Below, piece after piece: positions 29,550 through 41,100 of a stretch of DNA of 64,000 nt. Made by a program: the position numbers and the translations under genes. Origin of the DNA: Plasmodiophora brassicae (taxonomy: Eukaryota; Endomyxa: Phytomyxea; Phytomyxea; Plasmodiophorida). Positions within the stretch are counted from its first letter, which is position 1; every line of letters begins with the position of its first letter. Where the stretch lies: contig CP145421.1 in the NCBI GenBank assembly GCA_036867785.1, positions 248,001 through 312,000 on the forward strand, read 5' to 3'. The notes beneath the pieces were generated by a model. That model saw only the letters and a list, made by a program, of their open reading frames with translations, searched no databases and was not told where the DNA came from.

Positions 29550-30895
29550 ATGCTGGCGCTAGCGAGGCGCGCCCTGTCACGGCGGTCGGGGTCGCGCTGG
29601 GCGTCGGCGTCGACGCGGCCGACGGCAACGCCGGCCGAGTGCTTCGTCTGGGGCAAGGGCGGCGACGGGGCGCTGGGCCTCGGCGACCGCAAGGATTGCC
29701 TGCTGCCGGAGATCGTCGAGTTCGAGGGCCACGACGAGGACGTGTGCGCGTTCGCCGCCGGCGAATCGCATTCCTGCGTGCTGGATGCGAATCGGCATCT
29801 GTGGGCGTTCGGCAAAGCGGATTACGGGCGCCTGGGCACCCCGCAACAGTCCAGCGGCATTGTCGGCATGCCGACTCCGGTCCAGGTCCCGCTCGAAGGC
29901 AACGACAGCGTCGTCGGCATCGACTGTGGCAATTACCACACCGCCGCTGTCTCGGAACAGGGACGCGTGTACACCTGGGGATGGGTTCGTCCGTTATCGC
30001 ATCGCGCGTTGGGTTGATCGTCGTCTAAACGCGATCACGACTAGGGCGGGCGGTGGCTGACTGGATGTGGCGGCCTCGGGCATGGGGATCTGAAGTCGGC
30101 CGAGTCTCCGAAACGTGTCGAGGCGCTTGACGGCCAGCGGGTCGTTCAAGTCGCGTGCGGGAAGTACCACACGCTGGCGCGCACCGATGACGGCAAGGTG
30201 TACGCCTGGGGACGGGGCGAATACGGCCGCCTGGGGCTGAACTCCAACCGGGACCGGACGTCGCCGCAGCTGATCGAAGCCATTCCCGGGCCTGTCAAGC
30301 TGATCGCGACCGGGTCGGCGAGTTCGGCAGCGATCACCGAGAGCGGCAGGCTGTACATGTGGGGGAAGAACGATACCGGGCAGCTGGGCCTGGGCGGATC
30401 CAGCAACCTGGATATGTTCGCCCTGGAAGGTATACCGACGCTGGTCGAGGCGCTCAAGGACGAGACCATCGCGGATGTGTCCTGCTCGGACAGGCACACG
30501 CTGGCCTGCACCACCGACGGGCGTGTCTTTATCTGGGGCGATCGCCAGTGGATGCTCCCGTACGAACTGAAATCAGCCGAACTCGGGGTACGTGCGCCCG
30601 GTCGCCCCGTTCGTTGACGTATCGCTGATACCGGTCGTCGTCCTAGAACGATCCCGTTGTGCAGGTCGCCGCCGGTCATAACTTCAGTGTGATCCTGACG
30701 GCCGTGGGCAACGTATTCACCTGGGGCAGCGGCAGGACCGTCTGCCTCGGGCATGGTGATCGGGAGACGTTGCGGGAGCCGACACTTGTCGGCGCGTTCG
30801 AGGGCCGGGAAGTCGTCTCCATCGCTGCCGGTCACCACCACGTCGGCGCCCTTGTGAAACCCAACGAGGGCAATGACGATTCGTCGGCACAATAA
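29550..30895 (+). CDS. RCC1-repeat protein with mitochondrial-type presequence (RCC1L-like)
   Basis: Three exons, with introns near 29984-30070 and 30588-30657. The ATG at 29550 gives MLALARRALSRRSGSRWASA, an Arg-rich, acid-free leader typical of mitochondrial import. Then come about seven RCC1 blades: FVWGKGGDGALGLGDR, LWAFGKADYGRLG, VYTWGW, VYAWGRGEYGRLGL, LYMWGKNDTGQLGLG, VFIWG and VFTWGSGRTVCLGHG, with the intervening AAGESHSC, CGNYHTAA, CGKYHTLA and AAGHNFSV motifs. RCC1L/WBSCR16-type proteins act in mitochondrial ribosome assembly or GTPase regulation. The location is inferred from the leader; the repeat family is certain. Confidence 0.85.
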
Positions 30896-30967
30896 ACCCG
30901 GGGTCCCCTGTGCGAGTCAACGTGCTGTTCTGTGGGGGGTGACTCATGCGCGCCGGTCATACTCGTA

Positions 30968-31300
30968 ATGTCGTGGAGATTAACGATTGGATTGCTGGCC
31001 GTGCTCGTGGGCATCGTTTCTGTCGCCTGTGGGCAGAGACAACCGGGGGCAGCGGCCGACCCGTACGCGTTCATCACGTGCCGGACCGAGTGCCTTCGAA
31101 AGCAATCCGTCTGTGCCATCATCTGCAACAAGCTGTGCACCATCTTCCAGCGGGACGGCGTCGATAGCGAGGAATGCCAGGGCCTGGTCGAGCACTGCCA
31201 TCGGTGCTGGGACCACTGCCAGAAGGACCTCCTGCGCTGCTTCGTGAAGTGCTACCCTGAGGATCAGGCCGACCATCACGCCGACCTCCCTGAACTCTAA
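30968..31300 (+). CDS. Small secreted cysteine-rich protein
   Basis: From the ATG at 30968, 110 residues. A strong signal peptide (LTIGLLAVLVGIVSVACG) precedes a mature part of about 90 residues with eleven Cys, mostly in pairs spaced by three or four residues (CRTEC, CAIICNKLC, CHRCWDHC, CFVKC). The pattern suggests a helical disulphide-linked fold. There is no transmembrane segment. The downstream end is acidic and His-containing (EDQADHHADLPEL). No family is recognised. In a parasite such a protein would be a candidate effector; that is inference only. Confidence 0.6.
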   Translation: MSWRLTIGLLAVLVGIVSVACGQRQPGAAADPYAFITCRTECLRKQSVCAIICNKLCTIFQRDGVDSEECQGLVEHCHRCWDHCQKDLLRCFVKCYPEDQADHHADLPEL

Positions 31301-31869
31301 AACGTGAAGTGTTTGTCCACCTGGGGGCAGCTATGCTTTGGAACTGTATCGGGAATGCGGAGGGCGCTCCCATCACGTTATCTGTCGTCTGGCAGGGTTG
31401 TACCGAACGACGAACAATTGTGCACCGGCCGTACCCCCTCTGTTCACGACGCTGGCGATAGTGTCGCGCTTATCGACCGGCTGGTAGCGTTGTCGGCGCC
31501 GTCTGTGCAGATGGTTGGGTGATGTCCAGGGTGGCCGATGCTGCTGATCGGCTTCTGGGTTTGGTGCCCGCCAACCGTGTTGTCGAACGCAGCGTATCAT
31601 ACCGATCTTCGACTGTGGTCGCCGGGGAAAGCTCTGAGTGTTTCATTGTGGCAGCAGTGGCAACTTCAGCAGCAAAGGCAAGTACAGCGAGGAACAGTCC
31701 GGCTGCGAGACCGCTACTGTTACATCGGAGACCCTCCGGAAGCACACCCGGCGGGGTATCCACAGTCGTGCGGCGATCATGTGTCAGTGAACGCATCGCT
31801 CCGCATTACCGTCTCGATTCAATAGCACAACATGTATTTGTGCAGTAGGTCATCATTCGGCCGGACAAA
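31301..31869. other. Between Cys-rich gene and LRR gene, no firm gene
   Basis: A minus-strand frame 31470-31796 contains one hydrophobic stretch (LAAGLFLAVLAFAAEVATAA) and might be a small membrane protein, but its surroundings are low complexity (Thr/Ser/Ala/Pro) and the opposite strand is also open. I leave it uncalled. Confidence 0.3.
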
Positions 31870-34063
31870 TCAGCACTGAACGTCAACGCCGGCAGGAACA
31901 CCCGATATAAGAGACGGCTTGCCCACGGCGCGGAACACGATCGACTTCAGCGTCCCTCCGGGCGGTCGACTGCAAATGGGGTTCCCTTTTAACAGCCTAT
32001 TAGGAACATATTTCAATCCGTGCGGAATCATGGACCGGGAACACCCGCACAGTTGGGATAGCGATGGAAGACCAGATAACAGCTCGCCCCACTCAATCGT
32101 GTGGATCTGGTTGCCTGACAAGTCACTGCGCATACTCAGACGATCGTTGTTGTACAACAGGGACGACGGGAGCACAAATACAGCCGTTCCAGCGCCAGCA
32201 GCCCAGAGAATGCACCGGGCGTAATAAACTCTATGCGATTGTTTGCCAGCCGTCTACCATCGAATCAGCGGATGACGTTACGAGGCAACTTATCTGACCA
32301 GAGTGGTGCGTACAGATCTGTCAGCGAAGACATTCCGCCAAATAGGCCTTCATCGATGAATTCCATGCGATTGTCGCTCAGGTCGCTGTGGAAACAGTAC
32401 AGGTTATTGTCACCCCCATGGCTTACAGGACACGATTGCGCACAGATCTACGAGCGTCGACAGACCACTGAGTGCGCCCCATTCGATTATGTCGATCTGG
32501 TTCTGCGACAAATCCCTTTGCATACATGTGAGCTTTTCAATGGCGGGATTGCCCTATTGCAGAACGTGTATAAATACTCACAACGATCGGAGAGAAGGTA
32601 GTCCATCAAACATGCCGTCCTCGACCGAAGCCATCTGGTTGCAACCTAAAAGGCTGTGCGGCTGTCAGACGGTAATACGCCGGTTGCCCAGTCGTGCAGG
32701 CGATCAGCAGTACAGAGTTGTAAGCAGAGGCAGCGCCCGAAATGCACCTTTCTCGGCCAGCTCGATCCGATTGTTAAATAAAAAGCTGTGCACGAATGAG
32801 TTGACAGTGTTGAAGAGCGTCTGCCTCATCGGTTGGCATATATATACAGGACGGTCAGCATCGGCAAACCCTTGAACATGCTCTCCCTGATCGACGAGAT
32901 ACAATTGGTGTGCAGAAACCTGTACGGGCCATGCATGTTTTCAACTGTCCCGTCCTCGCTGGTACATCGGACTGCGAACGTTCTTACAGCGACCGTAACG
33001 AAGACAGACCGTCAAATGCGCCGCCTTCAATCGCCGAGATATCGTTGTTGTCGAGCGACCTGTGCCAGCGCCTGGTTTGGACCCGGGTTGCGAGGCTGGT
33101 ATAATCCCCTTATACGTACAGCTGGGACAAATCCTTGAATGCGGCGAATGCCTGACTCCTGAGCGCTTCGATTCGATTGTGAGTGAACACCCTGACGGCA
33201 GGTCAGTTATCGGCACAGCCAACACGGAACTCGGGGACATACGCCGATGTTATGCCGTCGGTTGAAATGCTTAAGAACCATTCGCTAGACATGTGCCCCC
33301 AGATGCCGTTCGTGCTGCATTCGATAATGGATGACGGCACGTCCCCTGCGACAGCCCTCCCTTCACAAATGTCGCGGAAATGCCAACTTGCCATGCGGGC
33401 TATGAGATGGGCGACTAAGTCGTCGACTGGCGCATGGCCCACGGGTACGTCAGCTCTACAATACGAAGGGCTCGTCAGGTGATGTTCGATCGCAGACGGA
33501 CGATACTATCGTGGCCTACACGTTGGCAGCACACTCCACAAAGCCCCGGACGAGTTCGTATGTAAGAACCGTCGGAAGATATGGGTGCTTGAGCGTCACT
33601 CTGGCAGCGGTGTCCAGTAACCGCTCTACCATGTCGCCACGTTCCTGCCCACGGATCTCCAAGAACTGGACTGCGAGAATCAGGTTGAACACGTTGCGAA
33701 GATGGCAGTGCTGTTCGGTCAGGACGCCACTTTCCAAATAACTGGTCATCTGAGTCCCGTTTCGTTACGGACACGTCGGGACGTGATCATGACGACGGCC
33801 CATACCAGGTCGAACTGGTTCCAGTTGAGGCCGTATGGAATCTGAATCGCGTCGCGCCTGGTGTGACGTGGCCTGTTCGTCATGACGTCGTCCACGAACT
33901 GGAAATGCGCCCGCGCCAGCGTCTGTGGCATGCTGGCGACGGCGCCATCCCGCAACTCGAAGTAGACGTGCTCTACACCGGGCGCCGACGTCGACACCAG
34001 CAAGGCGAGTAGAACGGCGGGCAGCACGACCAGATTCCGGCACGCCGCACGAGCAGTCTGCAT
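31870..34063 (-). CDS. Secreted SKP1/BTB-like plus leucine-rich-repeat protein, one LRR per exon
   Basis: The ATG at 34063 opens MQTARAACRNLVVLPAVLLA, a good signal peptide. The SKP1/BTB N-half follows (VYFELRDGAVASMPQTLARA, DAIQIPYGLNWNQFDLVWAV), then after a short intron the SKP1 C-half (VFNLILAVQFLEIRGQERGD). A cap exon near 33260-33330 (SSIIECSTNGIWGHM) leads to nine LRR exons: 33120-33191, 32988-33059, 32848-32919, 32714-32785, 32582-32653, 32444-32515, 32314-32385, 32182-32253 (all 72 nt) and 32051-32125 (75 nt). All LRR introns are phase 2 and 56-68 nt long. The last exon has the C-cap LLKGNPICSR and stops at 31870. It shares its plan with 9825-12433 but carries a secretion signal. Confidence 0.82.
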
Positions 34064-34439
34064 CGTTGGTGCTATGGCCCTGGGGTCCGGGGCTTCTGGC
34101 AGGGAGCAGCGGAGGGGCTGCTGCGGAGCTCGCCGCCGACGCAGTCCCGTCACGTGCGCGGATCTATTTGTGTCGCCCCGTGGCTACCTTATTTCACCCG
34201 TCGGGGTGGGAACGCGCCCTGCGACGTCGTCGCTCTCTCGGTCAGCCCTCAGGTGCAACCAACCCTGCAGAGCACAGCCGCCGTGGCATGTTGAGTATTC
34301 GCACAGGGTGCCACGTTGTCGGCGTCATGACGGATTGTACGTATCAGCATGTACAGGCCAAGCTGGAGCACGGAAGGTCGCCCCCCGCCCCGAAGGCCTC
34401 GTACCGTTTTGGGCGGGGAAGATACCTCCTTGGGACGCG
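34064..34439. promoter_or_regulatory. Divergent upstream region
   Basis: About 375 bp between the starts of the minus-strand SKP1-LRR gene and the plus-strand oxidoreductase gene. It must hold both promoters, but I see no clear TATA box or other named element. Confidence 0.4.
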
Positions 34440-35801
34440 ATGTGCGCATTGGTCGTCCACGACTACGAGCAGGGCGCGCCGGTGTGGGAGAGCGGCGCCC
34501 CGGGGCCGTCCTGCGGCGACGCGCCCCCGCCCGGGGTCGCCGTCGTGCGCGTCGTCGCCGCCGGGCTGAACTTCTTCGACGTGCTGATGTGCCGGGGCAA
34601 GTACCAGTACCGGCCGGCGGTCCCGTTCGTGCCCGGCGTCGAGTTCGCCGGCGTCGTCGAGCATGTCGGTGCTGGGTCTCCGATCCCGGTTGGCGCGCGC
34701 GTGTTCGGCAGCCTGCCGAAGGCTGGTGCATACGCGCGCCGCATCGCAGTGCCCCTGCAGTATTTGCTACCGATCCCTGAGACGCTCACCTTTGGTACGC
34801 GCGCGAGAACGACCCAGCTGAACGGCCACACTGACCGGCGCAGACGAGGCGGCCGCGTTCGGCATGGTCTACGCGACGTCGCACTTCGCTCTCATTGACA
34901 GGTCCTGTGGGTCGTCGTGGTTCCGACCCGCTCGACAGCGACTGAACGGGTGGGTGACGCTGCAGAGGCGACCTCCGGGAAGGTTGCCGGGTGCTGGTTC
35001 TAGGCGCCGCCGGCGGCATCGGCCTAGCATCGGTCCCCGAACGTTGCCCGTGCCGGTTGCCGATACTGTGTTGAACGAGCCTTGACGGATAGGTCCAAAT
35101 CGCTAAAGCGTACGGCGCAACGGTAATTGGGGTGGTGGACGGCGACAGCAAACGGGAGGCGGTCCTCAGGGCCGGCGCCGATGCCGTCGTCAATTACCGC
35201 ACCGACCGGGACTGGCCCAAGTCGGCATGGCGCCATCTCGAAGAGCAGGGTGCAGGTGGGCGACGTGGCATGCGCGGCCCTGTTCACAACGCGTCCGCGC
35301 GCTGAGCTTGATCGTTAGACCTGATCGTGGACACGGTCGGCGGCTCTGCAACGACGCAGGCAATGAAATGCATCGCCTGGAACGGCAGGTTAGGCGGGTG
35401 TCGCCCTGGTGCAGGAGGCCCCGTGCCCTGATACGCGCTGGTATTAGGCTCCTGGTGGTGGGGTTCACCAGCGGCAGCATCCCCAGCATGCCGCTGAACC
35501 TGCCCCTGCTGAAGCAATCGTCGATCGTCGGCGTCTTCTGGGGTGCCGCGATCCAGAAAGATCGTCGGGTCTACGCGCGCACGTTCAACCGCCTCTTCGC
35601 GCTGCTCGACGAAGGCAAGATCAGACCCGTCGTCAGCGAGCGCTTCCCTGTACAGCAGATCGGCCTGGTACGCACACACAGCCATGCCTGCCGCCCGTCA
35701 TCGCACCAACCGTTCGTCGCCCACAGGCCCTGCAACGGCTCATGTCCCGCGAAACCGTCGGCAAGATCGTGCTGACGTTCGAGCCGAACTCGAACCTGTA
35801 A
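34440..35801 (+). CDS. Quinone oxidoreductase-like protein (zinc-independent MDR family)
   Basis: At least five exons starting MCALVVHDYEQGAPVW at 34440. The N-terminal GroES-like domain shows VVRVVAAGLNFFDVLMCRG and VPFVPGVEFAGVVEHVGAG. A following exon has AAAFGMVYATSHFALI. The Rossmann fold shows RVLVLGAAGGIGLAS then IAKAYGATVIGVV and AGADAVVNYR. The end of the domain shows IVDTVGG, VVGFTSGSIPSMPLNLPLLK, VVSERFP and SRETVGKIVLTFEPN. These match NAD(P)H-dependent quinone reductases such as quinone oxidoreductase-like protein 2. No zinc-binding Cys set is present, as expected. Exons are separated by introns around 34793-34840, 34900-34960, 35035-35095, 35222-35325 and 35670-35700. Confidence 0.85.
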
Positions 35802-36037
35802 AGAGATCGCACACCGGTTGGGGTGGTGGCACCGGCTGCCAGACAGAGTGTGTGTGCGTGTCGTCGTGCGCCCGGTTGACGTTACGAGCGCGGGGCGGGC
35901 GGGCGGCGGTGTGGGCCCCGCGCGCGCGTGCCGACGCCGGTACAGGCAGAGGTGGGCCGAGCAGAGGGCGCGGCGCGTTGCTCTATTCTGGCGGATCCGC
36001 GGCGGTGGTGGCGTCGATCGCGTTGACGTCGGCACCG

Positions 36038-37812
36038 ATGGCCGTGCCGGTTGGGCAGGGCGCCCCGGACCAGGAGAACCGGCCGCCGCAGCCGTTCAGC
36101 TGGGCGCAGCGCCGCCGCAACGACAAGCGCGACCTGGACGAGTTCCAGCGGGTGGAGCAGCTGGTCACGAGGTCGGCGGCCCCGAAGCGACCCGCCGCCG
36201 CTCAGAGGCCACGGCCCGAAGGCCTCGTGCACCGCTTCTACCAAACGGCGTCGTCGTCGGTGCCAGCGCCCGATGACGTTCGCGGCCTGGTGCCCGGCCT
36301 GGAGTCCAGGCGCGAGCTGAACGCGGCGACGAAGGCCGAGCTCGGCCGGTTGCGCGCGAAGGTCGATTTGCACACCACCCCCCGCTCCGGTGGCGCTCGC
36401 CTCATGTGGCCGTGTTGTGCCAGATCGAATCGCTGACGAGCGAACTGGCGTCCGCACGGGAACAGCTCGCCGCCGCCGCCTCGAACGCGGTCGCCGCCGC
36501 CGACTGCGCCCTGCTGGCGAAGCAGAACGCCAAGCTTCGCGAGCGGAACCGCGAGCTTCTCTACCAGGTCGTGTGTGGCGCGCGCGCCGGCCGCTGATGG
36601 CACGCTGTGTCTGACGGGCGTCGGTTGTCGCAGGTCAAACAGCTCCAGGATCGGGCGGCGTCGACGGCTGACAGCCTGGAGGCCGACAAGGCGGCATTCG
36701 CTGCTGAAAAGGCGAAGCACCTGAAAGAGGTAGGGTCGTTGCCGGCCGGTGGTGGACGATGGCCGACGTTGGCGTGCAGGTGAGGAAGCAGAAGGCGGAG
36801 CTGGACCGGCAAGCGCAACTGGCGTTGCAGGCCCAGCTGCCCGATCGGCATGTTCGCGAGCGTGTCGAGGCCGCCGAGCAGGCGCTCCGCGCCGTCCAGG
36901 ATCGATCGCATGCGAGCCTCGCCAAGCTGAAGGCGGAAATCTCACGGCAGAAGGTAGGTCGCTGGGCCGACCCGCGCGCCGTGCCCCCGATCCGTGTCAA
37001 CGTGGACCACACAGCTGGAGATCGACAACCTCAAGGAAGCCAACTCGCAGCTGCGCCTGGAGTTGCACGAGCAGGAGAAGAGCCGGATCGCGGCGTGGGC
37101 TGCGGTCGAGGCGGCCGCCCCCAGACTGCCTCGCCCCGATGGCGTCGTTGTCCAGAGGCACGTGCGCCCCTCGTCGATAGCGGAGGCGCCCCCTGTCAGC
37201 TTAGCGGGTCCGCCCGATACGAATGCGTCGCCTGTGCAGGACCAGAACTCCTTGCCGAAGACGGAGCCCGCTGACGACGTCGTTGCTCAGCGTGTCGTCC
37301 ATCCCGGGGGCAAGGTGGTCACCCGGTATTCCGACGGGACGAAAGTCATTGAATTCCCGAATGGTGCTGTGAAGACCGTCAACGCCGACGGCATCGTCGT
37401 CGTCAGATTCGCCAATGGCGACGAGCGGAAGGTGCTGTTCGCGCATCGCCCCCGTTCCCGGCTCGCGTGCTGACATTTGGTCCAGATCTTTGCAGACCGC
37501 GAAGAGTACAGGTATAAAGCCGACGGGATTCTACACGTGACGCTCGCCAGCGGCGTTCAGACGTTTGATTTCGCCAGCGGGCAGAAGGAAGTCCACTACC
37601 CGGACGGCAGCAAGCAGATCACGTTCCCCGACGGCGTCGTCAAAGTTGTGCAGGCGAACGGCGATGAGGAAGTCCGGTTCTGCAACGGCCTGGTGCATCG
37701 TGTCGTTGATGGTAAAGTCTCTGTTCACCATCCTAACAGAAGGGAGGCGGTAGACGCCCCAAAGCCTCAGGTATGTGTGTCCCGGTCACATGTCGTCCGT
37801 CATGTCTGGTGA
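36038..37812 (+). CDS. SAS-4/CPAP-type centriole protein (TCP10 C-terminal domain)
   Basis: Several exons starting MAVPVGQGAPDQENRPPQPF. An N-terminal motif WAQRRRNDKRDLDEFQRVEQ is followed by coiled coil (TSELASAREQLAAAASNAV, LDRQAQLALQAQLPDRHVRE, ANSQLRLELHEQEKSRIAA). The C-terminal half is the repetitive beta-strand G-box/TCP10 domain: VVHPGGKVVTRYSDGTKVIE, FPNGAVKTVNADGIVVVRFA, then after an intron near 37432-37483 VHYPDGSKQITFPDGVVKVV and QANGDEEVRFCNG. This domain contacts STIL/Ana2-type partners at the cartwheel. The gene is a marker of centriole assembly. The last residues after about 37770 may be intron rather than CDS. Confidence 0.85.
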
Positions 37813-38181
37813 CCTGCGCTTCCAGCTGCCCCAAACGTTCGCTTTCGGGCAGCAAGCCAGCAGCAAGATCACACCCGGTCAACTGTCCAGAACCCGACCA
37901 TCGCAATCAACTCACATAGATGGCATGTTTCATTAAATTATTATGGTACTTCGAATGCCTGCAGGATCCAACCCTAAATGAGGGTTGCTCCCGCTATGCA
38001 GCCGTTCCAAAGCAGCCAGATGGCTCCGGATCATCAGGGAATGGGGACAATGGGCCATTTGCAACCAACTACGATAATACCTAGCCGCCTATGCTTGTTA
38101 ATAGTTGCCATCAGAATGATAGAAACAGTGAGTATATTGCCCTCCACAGCATCAAGCTAGCGACGGTGCCCTCGGGTACAC
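37813..38181. other. Intergenic between convergent genes
   Basis: About 370 bp, more AT-rich than its surroundings near 37920-38140. It lies between two convergent 3' ends (SAS-4 and ABCF3). No coding exon or element was recognised. Confidence 0.4.
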
Positions 38182-41100
38182 TCATCGCAGAGTAGCGTAT
38201 GTGTGCGCCTTGGCTGCCTCGAACGAGTCCAGGTACTGGACCTTGCCGTTCGCAATCGACCAGAACTCGGACGCTGCGTTCTTCTGCGTGCAACGCATTA
38301 GCAACAGGTTACAAGACGTCCCTTAAATGGCAAATAGCTGGCCAACAAGAGACGCGGATGCCAAGGGACACAAGGGCGGGGACGTACCAGGAAGTACTGG
38401 TCGTGACTGATGAACATGGCTCCGCCGGTGAAGGTCGCCAGTGCATTGATCAGGGAATCAACTGTCTCCAAATCCATGTGCTACAATATCGCGCTTGTGA
38501 GTAACAAATACGACAAGGCCATAGCAGCTCATGCATACGTTCGTCGGTTCATCTGTATCGAGACCGTTAGAGCCGGATACGCCTGAAACACACTCCCTTG
38601 CACATACCAAAAAGGACCAAATGGGGCTTGGTCATCATGATCTTCGCAAATGCAACGCGGCTCTTCTGCCCACCGGACAGGGTGCTAATGGTTTGGAGAG
38701 CGAGGTTCCCGCTCACACCAAACCGCCCGAGTTGAGCTCGCAACGTCGGCATATCGCTGCCAGGGAAACACTCGTTGAAATGCTCCAAGGGGGATTGCGA
38801 CAGGTTCAGCTGATCAACGTGATGCTGGGTAAACACCGATATGCGCGCGTTTGAATTCCTAAACACACAACCGGCGTCCGGGGACAGCTCACCTGAACAA
38901 TGGAATCAAATTCAAACTTCATCCCGGAGACAATATCACCAGGTGCTGACCCAGCATCAACTTCAGCAAGGTCGTCTTTCCGCATCCGTTCGCTCCAATG
39001 ACACCGACACGCGACTCCATATCGAGGCGAATGTTCACGTTGTTCAGCAGCGGCCGCGTCCGGTCGTACCCGAACGCGACATCGTCCATCTGAATGATGT
39101 GCTTTCCGAGCGGCTCCGGGTCAGGGAAATCCAGACGGAACTGGGAATCCTCCTCGACGTCATCGACATATCCGAGTCGTTCAAGCGACTTGATACGCGA
39201 CTGGACGAGGCGCGCTCTATTGGCATTGTAGCGGAAACGATCAATGAACGTTTGCATGTGCCGACGCTTGCGCTGGTTGGCTTCGAATAGCTGAACCCTT
39301 CGTTAGGTCAGACTACCTTGGACTATGGGTTTCGGAGGACCTTATGTTGTTGCTTGCGAGTGTCCGCGCGGACCCGTTCGAAGTTGTCGTAGTCGCCCTT
39401 GTAGTACATTAGCTGGCGATTCTCCTAAACAAGGCACCGATTAGGGTTCACGATGGCCATTCCTCGAATATCGCAAATACCATGTGAACGATGTCCGTCA
39501 CAACATTGTTGATGAACACACGGTCGTGTGAAACCACGACAAGCGTGGATGGTAACTCCCGAAGGTACTTCTCGAGCCAGAGGACGGCGGGGAAATCCAA
39601 ATGCTGCTCAACGCTAGGTGACCAGCATTCAAACATGACAGATTCGCCGGCTTACGTTTGTCGGTTCATCAAGAAGCCTGGTGAACACGTGTCAGTTACG
39701 GACGATGGGATCGCAATGCACAGGTTTGCCTACAGGACGTCAGGCCTGAGGAATAGCGCTGTTGCTAGCGCGACCCTCATTCGCCAGCCACCAGACAGCG
39801 ATTTCGTAGGCATTCGTTGCATCTCGGGAGAAAACTGCAAACCAGCCAGAATAGATGACGCACGAGCCTCAGCGCCCTACAAGTGATCGTCAGTACTACA
39901 CGTATGCGCATGCCACGTCCGGATTATGATCGCTAACCCATGCGTCGATATCTCGCAGGCGGTCATAAACGGCGGCGAGCTCCTCGGCCGCGCTTGAATC
40001 TACAGAACGAAAATGAATACCCCGTTAAACGTTCCGTCCAAGTCTCACGACGCTGACCTTCAACCAGTTCTTCTTCCTTTTTCAGAAGCTCGATTCTCTC
40101 AATGTCGGCGCTCAAGACGGAATCAATAACCGGCGTCTAGATTGAAGCGCTCAGCATGACGCGATGCATGTCAATGAGGACCGTCATCACTAACATCATC
40201 GCCGGTGACCTCCTGTTCCACGTACAGAACGCGAACGTGCATCGGGAACCCTTTGATTTCATACGAGGCCATGGCCTTCAGGAGCGTAGACTTTCCGACA
40301 CCGTTGCGACCGCACAGCCCATATCTGATTCCAAACACAGTCAGCAGAAATAACGAAACGAAGGGAGTAATGTATCGACCGTCTTCCTGATGCAAAGCGG
40401 AGAGACGACTCTGTCAGTAGATCGGTGCCTCCGCCAATTGCCGGCAGGACAAAGCTGGTGACAATCTGCAGACGGCACACGTGAGAACAGGTACCCCATA
40501 CGGTTCCCAACAGCCGTACGATATCTTTGCTGTTAGACGCGGATCCCTTCGCTTGGAGCGCAAGAACTTCAAGCGCTTTGGCATTGGCTGCTTGGCGTTG
40601 TGCATCGGCTTCCTGTGCCGCGATTCTAGCTTTCTGCTCCGCCTGCTTCTCGGTACGCACCCTCTGCTTCTCGTCTCTCGCCGCCCTCTTTCTAGGATCC
40701 TCCTTCAGGCTCTCAACGATCCGGTTTGCATCCTGTGGACTCGATTACACGCGCGTGCACCCATCTCGAGAAGCCGCACCGTACCTTGTGGACGCGTTCC
40801 CGCATCGATATCCTCTTGTCGTTGGCAGGCGCACTCGCAGAGAGAAGGTCGGAGATAGTCGACGTAGCGGGGAACAGCTTGATCCTAAACGTGGGCAACT
40901 CGATGGTTTCGCCCAGGCGGTCGATCCGCACAGAGACAACGCCATCACGAATGGACACGACTTCCGACTGGTACCACATGTCGTCCGAGGGGTGCCTTGC
41001 CAGAACAATCTGCCCTCGCGACAGGTCGTCGACGGCGACAGACTCTTCTGCGACACGTTCGTCACCAGACTCCTCCACGACCTGCGACTTCATCGTTTCC

